Notes: a model not told the origin generated them from the sequence alone. A stretch of DNA of 64,000 nt from Pseudorasbora parva (GCF_024679245.1 NC_090172.1:3965446-4029445), one strand, 5' to 3'. Positions 48,354-62,337 are shown, counted from the stretch's first letter. Made by a program: numbers and translations.

Positions 48354-49990
48354 TTTTATTTCATGATTCAGTCTGAAGGACACAACAACACACGGAGACA
48401 AAGAGTCACTGATTATTACTTCCTGAGGATAAATTCACTCATCTCACTCATCTGACTCATAAACCGAGGGCCTGTGATTTCCGCGAGGCGGAAAACGTGG
48501 ACAAATCCAGTCATAAAAATGGAATTTACTGTATAATATGGAATGTCATGGAATTTTTCACATTTTTGATGAATAAAAAAAAAAAAGGTCAGTACACTTA
48601 AATAACACCATGATATGGACCAGTGTCTCTGCTTGGGTAGACAGGTGGTTGCTACGCGTTTGCTATGATGTTCTGTGGTTGCTAGGGTATTTTGGGTGGT
48701 TGATATGGTCATAATACTAACACTAATGATAATAATAATTATGATAATTATAATTAATACATTATAATAAAAACTTAAGAATGTAAGGAATAATCACTTT
48801 TATTGAGCAATAAGTTGAGCAAGAATCAACTTTTTTTCCCCGTTTCTAAAGCTTTGTTGTGCTAGTAAAGCAAAGTTTGCTTGACAAAAAAAAAAAAAAA
48901 AAGTTTAATTTCATATAATAAAAGATTAATTAATGATTAGTTTTATGACTTAATTTGATTGCCAAATTATTTACATACACAACAAAGAATTTCTGGAAAA
49001 AATGTAATTGAAATGAAAAAAAAAAACTTTTATATTTATGTATTCAACTAATTAGACCTACATTTTGATTATTACAACTTACAAAAAAAAAAAAAACAGA
49101 ATTTGGTAACAATAAAATGGAAATTAAGAAAAAATTTAACTTATTTTTATAGGGCCCTAAAATGTAGTTTTTGTTGAGCTTTGTTGTTAAATTGTATGTT
49201 TCATGATTTCTTCATAGTTTCAATTAATAAGGCATGCTTTTTAATTACAACATTTTTAATTGAACCATAAAAATGTTTAAAAAAAAGACAAAAAAAACGG
49301 AATATAGAAAAGATCCTACAGATTTCATAGGGCCCTACATGAGCACACTTGTGGTTTATTCTGTGATATATATTTAAATCATGACACATTTTAACATGTT
49401 ATTGAATATGGCAAAGCATTTGGTCTTGGTGGATTACATCTGCTATGCTGCAGCTGTTAAAGAGCAAGTATGGACTTGCTACTGCCAATAGATACAGATA
49501 CTGCATGAGACACAAATCCTGTAGCAGATTTAGGCAGGTGGAGCTGGGGAGGTGGAGGGTCTCAGAGGAGATGTGAAAGGACTAGCCTATAGCAAACACT
49601 GAACCAGGCTATCTAAATGTTGAGCAAGCAATCTCATTGGCTGCAGGATCAGCAGAGGCCAATCAGCTGGTAATGATGTGATTGCTTGCAGATTACATGT
49701 AAAGGACTGATCAGTTGGCGCCCTCTAGAGTTTCATGACTAAACTAGATAAAAAACAAAAATAATTTGTTACTTACGTTTAATACACTATTACCTTTTTT
49801 GTCTTTGACTTTTTTTAAAGGTTAACTGAGCTATCTGATGTAGAACATGTTATTACTACAAAAAAGTAGATCAAATAAAAACTTTTAGGTTTTATTATGA
49901 GAAACTTAAAGTGGTGGTTGATTATGATTTGACTTTAACTGTAGTTAGTGTGTAATGTTGCTGTTTGAGCATAAACAACATCTGCAAAGT
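47665..49990. other. upstream intron with simple repeats
   Basis: It contains (GT)n at 48279-48352, a few GGTTGCTA(G/C) repeats at 48640-48710 and several A-runs (48590, 48885, 49085). No exon is seen. Confidence 0.45.
48279..48352. repeat. (TG)n microsatellite, about 74 bp
   Basis: Pure TG run. Confidence 0.96.
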
Positions 49991-50070
49991 TACATTTACA
50001 TTTAATCATTTAGCAGACGCTTTTTTATCCAAAGCGACTTACAAATGAGGAGAGCAATACAAGCAACTAA
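49991..50070 (-). mobile_element. L2/SINE 3' tail fragment, minus strand
   Basis: TACATTTACATTTAATCATT followed by AGCAGACGC and TATCCAAAGCGACTTACAAA is the reverse complement of the tail seen at 34606-34656 and 41660-41719. Confidence 0.85.
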
Positions 50071-50311
50071 AACAAATCGGCTGGTAGGGACTACAACAAG
50101 CATCTTCACAGGTAGGTGACATCACCCTGAAATTTACATAAACTCCTCCCCCCAGAATACACAGCAAAGGGTGTGAGATCATCATGACAGATTATGCTAA
50201 TCAATGACTTGAAGATCGTTAATTCATAAATTCATCAACTAACCCTTCACAATCGTCTTGTCTCATTCTACATGTTGGCACTTCTTCTTGAGTCTCTTCA
50301 TTAGAGGTCGA

Positions 50312-50520
50312 CCGATAGTGGATTTTACCGATACCAATAGCTAGGTTAGACCTCGCTTGCCGATAACCGATTAATCGGCCGATAGTGGATTTTACCGATA
50401 CCAATAGCTAGGTTAGACCACACTTGCCGATAACCGATTAATCGGCCGATAGTGGATTTTACCGATACCAATAGCTAGGTTAGACCACGCTTGCCGATAA
50501 CCGATTAATCGGCCGATAGT
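50312..50520. repeat. 67-bp tandem repeat, 3 units, in the GACCGATA element
   Basis: CCGATAGT starts at 50312, 50379, 50446 and 50513, exactly 67 bp apart. The unit holds GGATTTTACCGATACCAATA, GCTAGGTTAGACC and GCCGATAACCGATTAATCGG. Confidence 0.93.
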
Positions 50521-51229
50521 TTTTAAAAAGATACTAGATTAAAATAATAATAATAACAACAACAAAAAACACAAAACAGTGGTGAACTTTATTACAAGAT
50601 ATAAAAAAACAGAACTGAACCATGAAAATGTTCTAAACTGCATATGTAAATATGAATATATTAAAATGACAAGTTCTAACAGAAAAAAATCAACAGAAAA
50701 TAACTAAAACATTAAAATATTACAAATAAATGTTTCTTTAGCTATAACCTAGAAACATGTAAGTGAATGTCAGGTAACAGACTGCAAGTCCCATTGTTAA
50801 CCAGGATTTATTAGCTTATTTAGCTATCTTACATGAATGATATGCAATATACATTTTACACCATGTAATAATAGTTGAGCAATACAATTGTATCTAAATC
50901 ATTCATGTTAGTTCATAGTGCATAAAAAAAGGTTAACAGATAAAACTAACAATCAATAATACTTCTACAGCATTTATTAACCTTACTTAATGTTACAAAT
51001 GTAATATTGGTTCTAAAGTATTATAATGGATTATTGTATTATATCAAGTGTTATTTCATATAAATCCAAACAGTTTGCTTTTTTAGAACACTTTATGGTT
51101 TTCTTACCAAAATAAAATGTTTTGAAATCGAATGCGTTTCTGATGTGTTTATATTTCTGTCGGATGCATGACCATACAGTTTGGTTTCTTACATCACTAG
51201 CTGTTACATCGCTTTAACTGCTTGAGGTA

Positions 51230-52854
51230 CAGTATTGTTCAAAATAATAGCAGTACAATGTGACTAACCCGAATAATCAAGGTTTTTAGTATATTTTTTA
51301 TTGCTACGTGGCAAACAAGTTACCAGTAGGTTCAGTAGATTGTCAGAAAACAAACAAGACCCAGCATTCATGATATGCACGCTCTTAAGGCTGTGCAATT
51401 GGGCAATTAGTTGAAAGAGATGTGTTCAAAAAAATAGCAGTGTCTACCTTTGACTGTACAAACTCAAAACTATTTTGTACAGACATTTTTTTTTTTTCTG
51501 GGATTTAGCAATCCTGTGAATCACTAAACTAATATTTAGTTGTATGACCACAGTTTTTTAAAACTGCTTGACATCTGTGTGGCATGGAGTCAACCAACTT
51601 GTGGCACCTCTCAGCTGTTATTCCACTCCATGATTCTTTAACAACATTCCACAATTCATTCACATTTCTTGGTTTTGCTTCAGAAACAGCATTTTTGATA
51701 TCACCCCACAAGTTCTCAATTGGATTAAGGTCTGGAGATTGGGCTGGGCACTCCATAACATTAATTTTGTTGGTTTGGAACCAAGACTTTGCCCGTTTAC
51801 TAGTGTGTTTTGGGTCATTGTCTTGTTGAAACAACCGTTTCAAGGGCATGTCCTCTTCAGCATAGGGCAACATGACCTCTTCAAGTATTTTAACATATGC
51901 AAACTGATCCATGATCCCTGGTATGCGATAAATAGGCCCAACACCATAGTAGGAGAAACATGCCCATATCATGATGCTTGCACCTCCATGCTTCACTGTC
52001 TTCACTGTGTACTGTGGCTTGAATTCAGAGTTTGGGGGTCGTCTCACAAACTGCCTGTGGCCCTTGGACCCAAAAAGAACAATTTTACTCTCATCAGTCC
52101 ACAAAATGTTCCTCCATTTCTCTTTAGGCCAGTTGATGTGTTCTTTGGCAAATTGTAACCTCTTCTGCACATGCCTTTTTTTTAACAGAGGGACTTTGCG
52201 GGGGATTCTTGAAAATAGATTAGCTTCACACAGACGTCTTCTAACTGTCACAGTACTTACAGGTAACTCCAGACTGTCTTTGATCATCCTGGAGGTGATC
52301 ATTGGCTGAGCCTTTGCCATTCTGGTTATTCTTCTATCCATTTTGATGGTTGTCTTCCGTTTTCTTCCACGTCTCTCTCTGGTTTTGCTCTCCATTTTAA
52401 GGCATTGGAGATCATTTTAGCTGAACAGCCTATCATTTTTTGCACCTCTTTATAGGTTTTCCCCTCTCTAATCAACTTTTTAATCAAAGTACGCTGTTCT
52501 TCTGAACAATGTCTTGAACGACCCATTTTCCTCAGCTTTCAAATGCATGTTCAACAAGTGTTGGCTTCATCCTTAAATAGGGGCCACCTGATTCACACCT
52601 GTTTCTTCACAAAATTGATGACCTCAGTGATTGAATGCCACACTGCTATTTTTTTGAACACATCTCTTTCAACTAATTGCCCAATTGCACAGCCTTAAGA
52701 GCGTGCATATCATGAATGCTGGGTCTCATTTGTTTTCTGAGAATCTACTGAACCTACTGGTAACTTGTTTGCCACGTAGCAATAAAAAAATATACGAAAA
52801 ACCTTGATTATTCTGGTTAGTCACATTGTACTGCTATTATTTTGAACAATACTG
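51230..52854 (-). mobile_element. nearly intact Tc1-like element with IR/DR ends, 1625 bp
   Basis: TA flanks both sides (51228-51229 and 52855-52856). The terminal inverted repeats are about 213 bp each (51230-51442 and 52641-52854) and start CAGTATTGTTCAAAATAATA. Each carries an outer (TGTTCAAAATAATAGCAGT) and inner (TGTTCAAAAAAATAGCAGT) copy of one 19-bp direct repeat: 51236, 51423, 52642 and 52830. That inverted/direct-repeat layout is known from the Sleeping Beauty-type group. The minus strand encodes the transposase. Confidence 0.95.
51529..52526 (-). pseudogene. Tc1-like DD34E transposase with one frame break
   Basis: Two overlapping minus-strand frames cover a whole transposase of about 330 residues. 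The first (52526 to about 52375) starts MGRSRHCSEEQRTLIKKLIR and includes the helix-turn-helix [20 protein letters not shown]. The second (from about 52395 to 51529) carries the GRKRKTT hook, [11 protein letters not shown], then the catalytic domain: first Asp in ILWTDESKI, second in [10 protein letters not shown], Glu in [11 protein letters not shown], with 34 residues between Asp and Glu. [12 protein letters not shown] is the family glycine-rich box. The frame changes near 52375-52395. The C-terminus (GHTTKY) is complete. Apart from that break no damage is visible, so the copy looks young. Confidence 0.93.
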
Positions 52855-53150
52855 TAAATGTTACTGCTAATTTTAGCGTCCTCTCAGCCTCGACAACAAA
52901 GTAAAGTACATACATACTGCTGTTCTTTCACTACTAAAGCATCTAGCCACCAAAACAAAAATACTTTATAATGATTTGGCAACATGTATTGAAGTGTTCT
53001 GTATTCATACCGTTTCCCTTTCGAGTGATAGTTTTTTATCTCGCGCTATATAATGCCAGTAGACCCTTCTCATAGCTCTCGTGGCTACTACACAGCACCC
53101 TTCTCAGCCGCGCCCGCAATGAAGGAAAACCGGAAAAACTATCGGTATTG

Positions 53151-54011
53151 ATTTTTGAGACTTTTTTTACATCTTGTAAAAAGGGGTAATCAACCACCCT
53201 TTTAATCAAAATAGTGAGAACTTATAATTAGTTGGCACAACTACAACTCCTGAAGTTGAGAACACTCAAAACTGCTTTGCAGCATGTTGCTTTCTTTTTT
53301 TAAGTTAACTCAACTCTTTATCTTTTAAAGTGTAGCTGTTTTGTCTAACTCATGTTGAGTTCTTGAGTTATTAGGAATAATGCTTACTGGGAACAGCGCC
53401 GCTGACCCTGATAAGCCCACTAAGCTAAGAACGCATTTAGTCGCATTTAAAAAGCCACTATTTATAGAATGGAACATATTTTATGGTACTTTTGTGTCCT
53501 TTATGCACATGACCATATTAACATTGCATGGCAAAGAGGAGCGTGAACATTTCTTTTTGGCTGCATGTACGAAACATGAGTAAATTAACATTTTTAGTTT
53601 AATTCCTTTAAAGCACATCGTCCAAATATTTTTAAAGTCTCAGTATCCCAAGATTGCAACAGCACATACCACAGATAATGATGTGTTTGTGTCACTCTAA
53701 CGGCTATGAAACGAAGTGAGAAGAGGCTTTGGTGTACTTTATACTAAGAGCTTAAATGCTGTGTTGATGATGAACAGAAGGATTCTTTAAAAGCAGGCTC
53801 ACGAGGATCTAGGAAACGCTTAATATACGGTTTGCCGAATTTGTTTTTAAGCTTTAGGGTGGAAACTTATGTCAGATATGCGTTGAAAGGCCTGCTGGAG
53901 GTTTCCCATTATTCCTAACATGCAAAGAGCCTAAAATTAGCCCAGCTGATGACCGAGCCGGGATGTGGGTGGCCACAAACAGCAGCTGTCACCACACCAG
54001 AGTCACAGACA
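53151..54011. other. upstream intron, no recognised element
   Basis: Non-coding sequence; no exon or clear element end recognised. Confidence 0.4.
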
Positions 54012-54206
54012 TACACTGTAAAAAAAAGTTTCAGGTTTCCAATTGGAAAAAAAAAAAGACTGATCGCATCTAAATTTTTCAGTTGGCCGAAATTAATTTC
54101 TGTGAATTAAATTGCATCAATTCACAGAATTTCAATTTGGCCAGCTGGAAAATGTAGATGTGATCAGTCACTAGGAAATTTTCAATTGGAGACATTTTTT
54201 GTGTAC
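54012..54206. mobile_element. fold-back MITE, about 195 bp
   Basis: Arms GACTGATCGCATCTAAATTT, TCAGTTGGCCGAAATT and TCTGTGAATT mirror AATTCACAGAATTTCAATT, GGCCAGCTGGAAAATG and GATGTGATCAGTC. TACACTGTAAAAAAA starts it and TTTTTTGTGTA closes it. Confidence 0.8.
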
Positions 54207-54425
54207 CAGTCCGAGGACAAGCCACAGTAATCCTCACGTGTCAAGTGCAATCTGTTAATCATATTTAGCTGGTCAATATGACAGACAATATACAGTAGCA
54301 TTATGCAAAAAACGTTGTTATACAAAAGGGATGGGATGAAAATCTAGTTTCAAATGTAAGATGGGTTCTCAGAAATATAGCATTTATATTCATGCTGGTT
54401 ATATATAGCTTTAAAAAAAACCTAA

Positions 54426-54951
54426 AGGGGTGGTTCTGTGTTTTTTTCTAGGCTTGGTTGTGTTTATGGTGCGCAGTATAACATGTCTTAATACTTCTTT
54501 TATTTTTAACGTATTTTTCTTATATTTGGCCTTTATTCCACACCGCTGTCTCCACTGTCCTTTGAACGGCTCGTTTGCTTCCTGCTTCTATGAAGCCCAT
54601 CCCTCTGAAAAACGCAATGGTCTTAGATTGGTTAGATGGCCAAATGTAGTTTCCTGTATTTTTATTGGCTGAAGCGCCAAGCACAGGTTAAGGCCACGCC
54701 CCTTCCCATTACGGGCAGAAGTCACATCTGAGCAGACTAGCAAGGGTTTATGATGTCACCAACCCAGGAAGAAGCTCGTTGTAGTCCAAACCGGCCATTT
54801 TTGTAGGCAATAAACTGCCGTAACTTAAAGACAATATCTCCGTTTGCATTGAACTTTCAGTGCTGTAACTTTGCAGATACTGTTTATGCGCGAGCAGCGA
54901 CATTACACACTAACTAAAGTTAAAAAAGTCAAATCGCATGCAACCACCCCT
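54426..54951. mobile_element. TTAA-target element (AAGGGGTGGTT), 526 bp
   Basis: TTAA follows the right end (54952-54955); the left side reads CTAA (54422-54425), one base off. The ends AAGGGGTGGTTCTGTG and GCATGCAACCACCCCT are inverted. No reading frame of note. Confidence 0.78.
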
Positions 54952-54964
54952 TTAATATAAATGT

Positions 54965-55665
54965 ATGTATGAAAAGTATCGTTTGCTCATCAAGCTGGCA
55001 TTCATTTAATTAAAAAGTCATATTGTAAAATGTTACTACAATTTAAAATAATGGTGATCAAAGCTGAATTCATCATCTTCAGTGTCACATGATCCTTCTG
55101 AAATCATTCTGATATGAGGATTTATTAGCAATGTTGGAAACAGTTTAATAACCTGTGATTCTTTGATTAATAAAATTTTAAAAGATCAGCATTTATTAAA
55201 AAATATTTGTTTTCTATACTTGTCGAATAAAAGTATCAATTCCTTTCAAAGAAAAAAAAAAAGACTGTAGAGTATATTGTTACAAACATAATAAAAATTA
55301 TATTTTAAATAAATGCAGTTTTTTTTTTTACTTTTTATTCAAAGAATCTTGACAAAAGTATCACAGGTTCCAAAAAAAATGTTCCAAAAAAATCCACAAC
55401 TGTTTCCAACATTTATTAATAAATCCTTATATCAGAATGATTTCTGAAGGATCATGTGACGCTGAAGACTGGACTAATGATACTGAAAATACAGCTTTGA
55501 TCACAAGAATAAATTATATTTTAATGTATATTAAAATAGAAAACCATTATTTTCAATTGTAATTCACAATAATATGAAATAATATCCTGTTTTTTATCAA
55601 ATAAATGCAGGTTTGATGAGCAGAAGAGACTTCTTTCAAAACCATTAAAAATATTAGTTTTGCAA
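54965..55665. mobile_element. second inverted pair of CAAAAGTTTGG-family repeats
   Basis: The plus-oriented piece at 54975-55150 (GCTCATCAAGCTGGCATTC, GATCAAAGCTGAATTCAT, TCAGTGTCACATGATCCTTC) faces a minus-oriented piece at 55430-55660 (GATTTCTGAAGGATCATGTG, CTGAAGACTGGACTAATGAT, GCTTTGATCACAAGAATAA, TTTCTTTCAAAACCATTAA). The layout is the same as at 17353-18212 and it too abuts a microsatellite. Confidence 0.75.
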
Positions 55666-55677
55666 CTTTCGGTACCC

Positions 55678-57046
<1,369 letters not shown>

Positions 57047-58396
57047 TTGAATCAAGAAACACTGATTCATCCAGGAATGAAACAAGTGAAGCCTTTATAA
57101 GCGAGTCATTGAATCATTCATTCAAGAGATTCTTTCAAAAACACTGATTCATCCAGGAATGAAACAAATGAAGCCTTTATAAGCGAGTCATTGAATCATT
57201 CATTCAAGAGATTTTTTCAAAAACACTGATTCATCCAGGAATGAAATGAGTGAAGCCTTTATAAGCGAGTCATTGAATCATTCATTCAAGAGATTCTTTC
57301 AAAAACACTGATTCATCCAGGAATGAAACAAGTGAAGCCTTTATAAGCGAGTCATTGAATCATTCATTCAAGAGATTTTTTCAAAAACACTGATTCATCC
57401 AGGAATGAAATGAGTGAAGCCTTTATAAGCGAGTCATTGAATCATTCATTCAAGAGATTTTTTCAAAAACACTGATTCATCCAGGAATTAAATGAGTGAA
57501 GCCTTTATAAGCGAGTCATTGAATCATTCATTCAAGAGATTTTTTCAAAAACACTGATTCATCCAGGAATGAAATGAGTGAAGCCTTTATAAGCGAGTCA
57601 TTGAATCATTCATTCAAGAGATTTTTTCAAAAACACTGATTCATCCAGGAATGAAATGAGTGAAGCCTTTATAAGCGAGTCATTGAATCATTCATTCAAG
57701 AGATTTGTTCAGAAACACTGATTCATCCAGGAATGAAACGAGTGAAGCCTTTATAAGCGAGTCATTGAATCATTCATTCAAGAGATTTGTTCAAAAACAC
57801 TGATTCATCCAGGAATGAAACGATTCAAGCCTTTATGAGCGAGTCATTGAATCATTTATTCAAGAGATTTGTTCAAAAACACTGATTCATCCAGGAATGA
57901 AACGATTCAAGCCTTTATGAGCGAGTCATTGAATCATTTATTCAAGAGATTTGTTCAAAAACACTGATTCATCCAGGAATGAAACGATTCAAGCCTTTAT
58001 GAGCGAGTCATTAAATCATTCATTCAAGAGATTTGTTCAGAAACACTGATTCATCCAGGAATGAAACGATTCAAGCCTTTATGAGCAAGTCATTAAATCA
58101 TTCATTCAAGAGATTTGTTCAGAAACACTGATTCATCCAGGAATGAAACGATTCAAGCCTTTATGAGCGAGTCATTAAATCATACATTCAAGAGATTTGT
58201 TCAGAAACACTGATTCATCCAGGAATGAAACGATTCAAGCCTTTATGAGCGAGTCATTGAATCATTTATTCAAGAGATTTGTTCAAAAACACTGATTCAT
58301 CCAGGAATGAAACGATTCAAGCCTTTATGAGCGAGTCATTAAATCATTCATTCAAGAGATTTGTTCAGAAACACTGATTCATCCAGGAATGAAACT
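57047..58396. repeat. 82-bp satellite, array 2, about 16 units
   Basis: The unit is AGGAATGAAACAAGTGAAGC, CTTTATAAGCGAGTCATTGA, ATCATTCATTCAAGAGATTC, TTTCAAAAACACTGATTCAT, CC: 82 bp, checked from starts at 57073 and 57155. It is the same family as 28372-29612. Units change along the array: AAGTGAAGCCTTTATAAGC on the left, GATTCAAGCCTTTATGAGC on the right. No 42-bp sub-duplication is seen. Confidence 0.95.
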
Positions 58397-58454
58397 AGGC
58401 TTGCTCGAGATCCATCGGAGCTGCGCAGACTGATCGGTGTATGAAAGTACCAAA

Positions 58455-58585
58455 TAAAGATCCAAGTTTTGGGTTAAATATTGCTTAAGACAACCCAATT
58501 GCTGGGTTAAAACAACCCAATTGGTGGGTTAGTCCATTTTCAACCCAGCTTGGGTTGTTTTTAGTCCAGCATTTTTTAGAGTGTA
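58455..58585. repeat. AACCCAATTGCTGGGTT-type short repeats
   Basis: Several forms of TTGGGTT/AACCCAA alternate (GACAACCCAATTGCTGGGTT, AACAACCCAATTGGTGGGTT, TCAACCCAGCTTGGGTTGTT), typical of a small fish MITE. Confidence 0.65.
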
Positions 58586-58589
58586 GACT

Positions 58590-58900
58590 GTATAAAAAAT
58601 ATGGACGTAGTGTCCGTAACGTCACCCATAGGTTTCTGAAGAGCATTTTTGAAGCATAAAGTGGGCCGTCGCCATCTTGGCAGCATGTCAACTCCCAGAT
58701 AACTGAAAATGGGCAAAAAGGCGGGACATGGGTGGAGCTAAGGTGGTGAAACCATGCCCACCTATCTCAACTATAATGGCAATCCACCTGTCACTCAAGT
58801 GGTCACGCTCTTATTTATGCAGAACTTTAAGGCTTAATATAATTGAAATGGATGAGAAAAAAAAAAAGAAAATCAGCCCCTCACAGTTGTCATGAAGGGG
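58590..58900. mobile_element. dispersed fish repeat fragment
   Basis: GTCACCCATAGGTTTCTGAA, GCCGTCGCCATCTTGGCAGC and GGCGGGACATGGGTGGAGC occur in order. I recall this set from other teleost repeats; no ends are seen. Confidence 0.5.
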
Positions 58901-59174
58901 AAAATTATCCATATAGACCAAAACCACTTTGTACCAGACTGTAAAGATTTTCTGCTGTAATGTTGGGCATTTTAACATGGGGGAGATACAGATTTGAGCC
59001 AGTCTGTGAACTGCAGTTCAAGTCGATTCTGTTCTGTGATGGATTCAAGAGAGACCGCAGGAAGTTGCCGCTTAGTTATGACCTGTGTACATAAGTTCAG
59101 GAAAATCAAGTATAATAATGATAACCTTATAATTAACTTGCTTGTTATCCATGTTAAACGTATTAAAGTATTAA

Positions 59175-59248
59175 AGGTGTACTATGCAACTTCCCGTCCA
59201 CTAGAGATTGCCTATTCAAAACAAGACAAAATACTACATAGTGCACCT
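59175..59248. mobile_element. 74-bp deleted copy of the AGGTGCACTATGC element
   Basis: TTAA at 59171-59174 and GTAA after the right end. Ends AGGTGTACTATGCAACTTCC and CTACATAGTGCACCT match 21538-22219; the middle is lost. Confidence 0.8.
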
Positions 59249-59357
59249 GTAAGAAGTGGAAGAAATGCCGCTACAACAAAGAGGTCCATGCCATGTTTTG
59301 GCGATGATCTATTGAGTTTGACCGCTATTCGTATTTCCAACATGACAATAAATATAA

Positions 59358-60275
59358 TTAAAGCTGCAAGCAGCATTTAGCAGGGTTCAAGCTTTTAAGG
59401 CCTTTTAAGCACAGAGGCATTAAAGACATTAAGTTTATTTAGCAAGATTTTAAACACTGAAATAATAGATGGAAAAGTCCATTTACAGCCAATATAGGCA
59501 ATTTACCATAGGAAATGCATGTTTTTTTTAAAGCTTTTTCGTGAAGTTTTGCCAACCGCATGCCAATTTTCAAGTCAATCGGACTAGTGATCGTGTAGTT
59601 ATAGCCGTTTTTGTGTTTTTTTCATGTTATAGTGCCACCAAGTGGACAATCATCGCTTTTTTTTTTTTTTCAAGTGACCGAAGTTTGAGCTCATAGACAT
59701 GTGACCCAAGTTTTGTGAAAATATCTCTTTCCATTAACAAGTTATAGTCATTTTCGTAAAAGTAGCCCCGGACCAGTTGAACATTTTGGTTCCCCTTAGC
59801 GACCATGAATTGTAAAATTGAATTTTGTTCATAATTATTAATAGTCTCGCTCCAAAGAACATTTCTACAGTGGTTTGGTTCCAATCAGGGAAAAGATCTG
59901 GGAGAAGTTTACAAAAGTAGGTTTTTCAAAAAAAACAAAATTTCGCGAAATTGGCGCCTGAAGGGCGAGCCAATCGGCATGCGTTTTGTCCGTCCCGAGC
60001 CAAGGATTCCAACGATATAAGACACTTCAGCCCACGCCTAACGGTTAAGGAGTTATGAGCCGTTTCGTACTTTTGCTCGCTGTAGCGCCCCCGTCAGGCC
60101 GATCGGGGCGTGCCTCAGTGATGTAAGTAGTCGGTGTGAGTACCACCAGCCCTGAAAGTTTCAAGTCTCTAAGACTTACGGTTTGGTCTGCCCGATCAGT
60201 TTTAGATGGAGAATGATGCATCATGGGAAAATTAACAGTAACAATAGGGTTTCAGCCTTTCAGGCTTGAACCCCT
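59358..60275. mobile_element. dispersed fish repeat (AAAGCTGCAAGCAGC family)
   Basis: It begins ATTAAAGCTGCAAGCAGCAT and GGGTTCAAGC, and ends TTTCAGGCTTGAACCCCTAA, so GGGTTCAAGC is inverted at the ends. The core has GGCATGCGTTTTGTCCGTCC, GAGTTATGAGCCGTTTCG and CGCTGTAGCGCCCCCGTCAG, a widespread teleost repeat as I remember it. Confidence 0.65.
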
Positions 60276-61123
60276 AATAATTCTCAATGTATCCAGAATG
60301 GTGCAGCTCTAGACTACACACTACTCCACTAGCTCATACAAGCACACAATCAATACTGATGTTTTACGGATGCTTTGCGAACTGTGATAGAACAGATAAC
60401 AGTGCGACTGATAAAGCTCTGGCTTCTAACAATCCATTAATCAGAAATGAGGGGTCTGCCGTTTCAGACAGGAAGACGCAGGCTATTAGGGGTGCGTTCT
60501 CTGCTAATGCATCGATAAAGCAATCTGTTATTGACAGCTGAACAGCATGACCCAAACCCTGCCATACCGGCTCTTCTAAACCCCACACTAATGGCTTCTG
60601 GTGCTCGCCGTTATGGCTGACATTTAAAGGACACGCAGCAGAGACAGTCTTCTGACAGGCCAACACTAAAGCCGCCTTTCCACTGCACACGACAAACGAC
60701 CGCCGTCGGACCGGAAGTCATTCATTTCCAATGGAGTCGTACAGGGATTGCGTGGGGTGCCGACCATATGCGAATGCGGAATTTACGGATCCGATTTGAG
60801 CTTCGGATGCGTTCAAATATTTGAACTTGAGCGACTACACCGTATGCGACACGCCGACCGGATGTGATGTATTCGAAAGTTGTCCAATCAAATCAGTGTG
60901 CGCGCAAGTTGAGAATTATTATTCTTTTTGTTTATCAGGTTTTATTTTGTTTTACAACCTTTTTAAAAATGCATAATAGATGAATATATAAATTATTAAA
61001 TATAGTTTATTCTTAGCTAAAATCACTTAGTTCTTTCAAAAATATATGTACTCATTAATGTATATTTACTTCTTTCAAGTAATAATGCATTCTCGTAATT
61101 TTATAATATACCATTGAAAATAC
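60276..61123. other. upstream intron with a TE-like start at 60668
   Basis: GCCGCCTTTCCACTGCACAC followed by CGACCGCCGTCGGACCGGAA looks like a DNA-element terminus; its partner is not visible. No exon is called. Confidence 0.4.
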
Positions 61124-62229
61124 ATAAGTGTTGAGGGTTCGGATGGCGGTCGCCATGTTGCTCCTCCATCTTGAAAGTACATTAGCCAAAGAGGGACATA
61201 CCCGTAAATTCAAGCTTCGCTTTTCGCGTTTTTACACTCGATGGCACCGTGTCGAATGTGAAGAGGAGGATTGCTTGAGGCTGCTATATGATGATGGAGG
61301 ATCACTCTTAAGCCCCTTTACACTGCACGTCGGACCCGCAATATTCCCGGAGCATTGCCGGGTCGCCTTCTGTGTGAAAGCAATCACGTCCCGGAATTGA
61401 TTACCGAATTCGACTCGGGTCGGGGACCTAGTAACATTGCGGGATATGTATCAGAGTCGCCAAGGAAGCGGAAAAGAGAGTTAAGACGGCAACGCAACGG
61501 GCAAATCAACAAGACTAAAGCAAATATTGGAGTGGCCTTTCCAAGATGGAAAGAGCTCATGAGGAGCAACTATTTTAAAAAGGACGCCGACGTTGCCTGC
61601 TTTCTTCTCGACAGGTAATATTAATTCAGCCTATTTGTGTATATTGGAAGTTTTATTGTTGCTTGGCTAATTGTATCATGGTGTGCTGTGCATAACACTA
61701 GAACGACGTCTAGGATAGTTTTCCTCGCGTCAATGATGAAAAAGTATTGTTTACCTTATAACATAAATCCGTGTTCTATGACGGATAACATGAGATTAAT
61801 ATTTTAATTGCATTATAATTTGTTTGCCTTACGCTAGTGGTGTTGTACAATATACAGAATAATGATAGCACTGATAAAAGTTCCTTTACTAAGAGCTTGC
61901 ATTCGTCTGGGAACCTGATAGCTGATGTTAGCAATGAACTGGTTAAAAATAACGAAAACGTAAAACTATTATTCATTTTACATAGATTAATTTGATCATA
62001 GATCATTTGGTAAATTAAATAACTGCAAATTATAATAGTTTTCAAAAATTACCTCATCACTTGAGTTGACGCAACACTCACCGACGAGGTCGAACTGAAA
62101 GCCATGACTAAATCGGCCACCGTAGGAGTTGAAACGAAATCGAAATTGAGAGGAGCAGAAACTATTATTCACTGGATGGTCATATACCTTTACACCACTA
62201 GATGGGGGAAAATATCACACAGTGTAGCT
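61124..62229 (+). mobile_element. composite TTAA-type element with a coding-like remnant
   Basis: The right end (CCACTAGATGGGGGAAAATA, CACACAGTGTAGCT) is followed by TTAA at 62230-62233. A plus-strand frame near 61460-61616 reads NKTKANIGVAFPRWKELMRS then NYFKKDADVACFLLDR and stops at a GT. That RW.EL...K.DA..A.FLLD pattern recurs in fish repeat-encoded proteins as I recall. At about 61305-61450 an unrelated MITE-like piece (CACTGCACGTCGGACCCGCA) interrupts. The left end is not identified. Confidence 0.5.
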
Positions 62230-62337
62230 TTAACAGATGACATTTGTGCCTGATTCACAGCCACCGCGCTGGAGCCGAGCTCACAGGGGTACACAGGATA
62301 GGCAGAACAGAGAGGTTCTCCAAATTTGGGGGTTCTT

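Larger units (their letters stand above)
50305..53150. mobile_element. GACCGATA-family element interrupted by a Tc1-like insertion
   Basis: The left end AGAGGTCGACCGATAGTGGA is followed by tandem 67-bp units. The likely far side at about 52857-53150 ends near AACTATCGGTATTGA. The Tc1-like element at 51230-52854 sits between them. The right boundary is uncertain and no coding frame is left. Confidence 0.5.

Noticed and set aside
51584..52309. Plus-strand open frames of 81-139 codons
   Set aside because: Antisense shadows of the Tc1-like transposase on the minus strand.
57047..58396. CRISPR-like regular repeats
   Set aside because: The 82-bp units are directly tandem with no unique spacers, and the context is a vertebrate intron.
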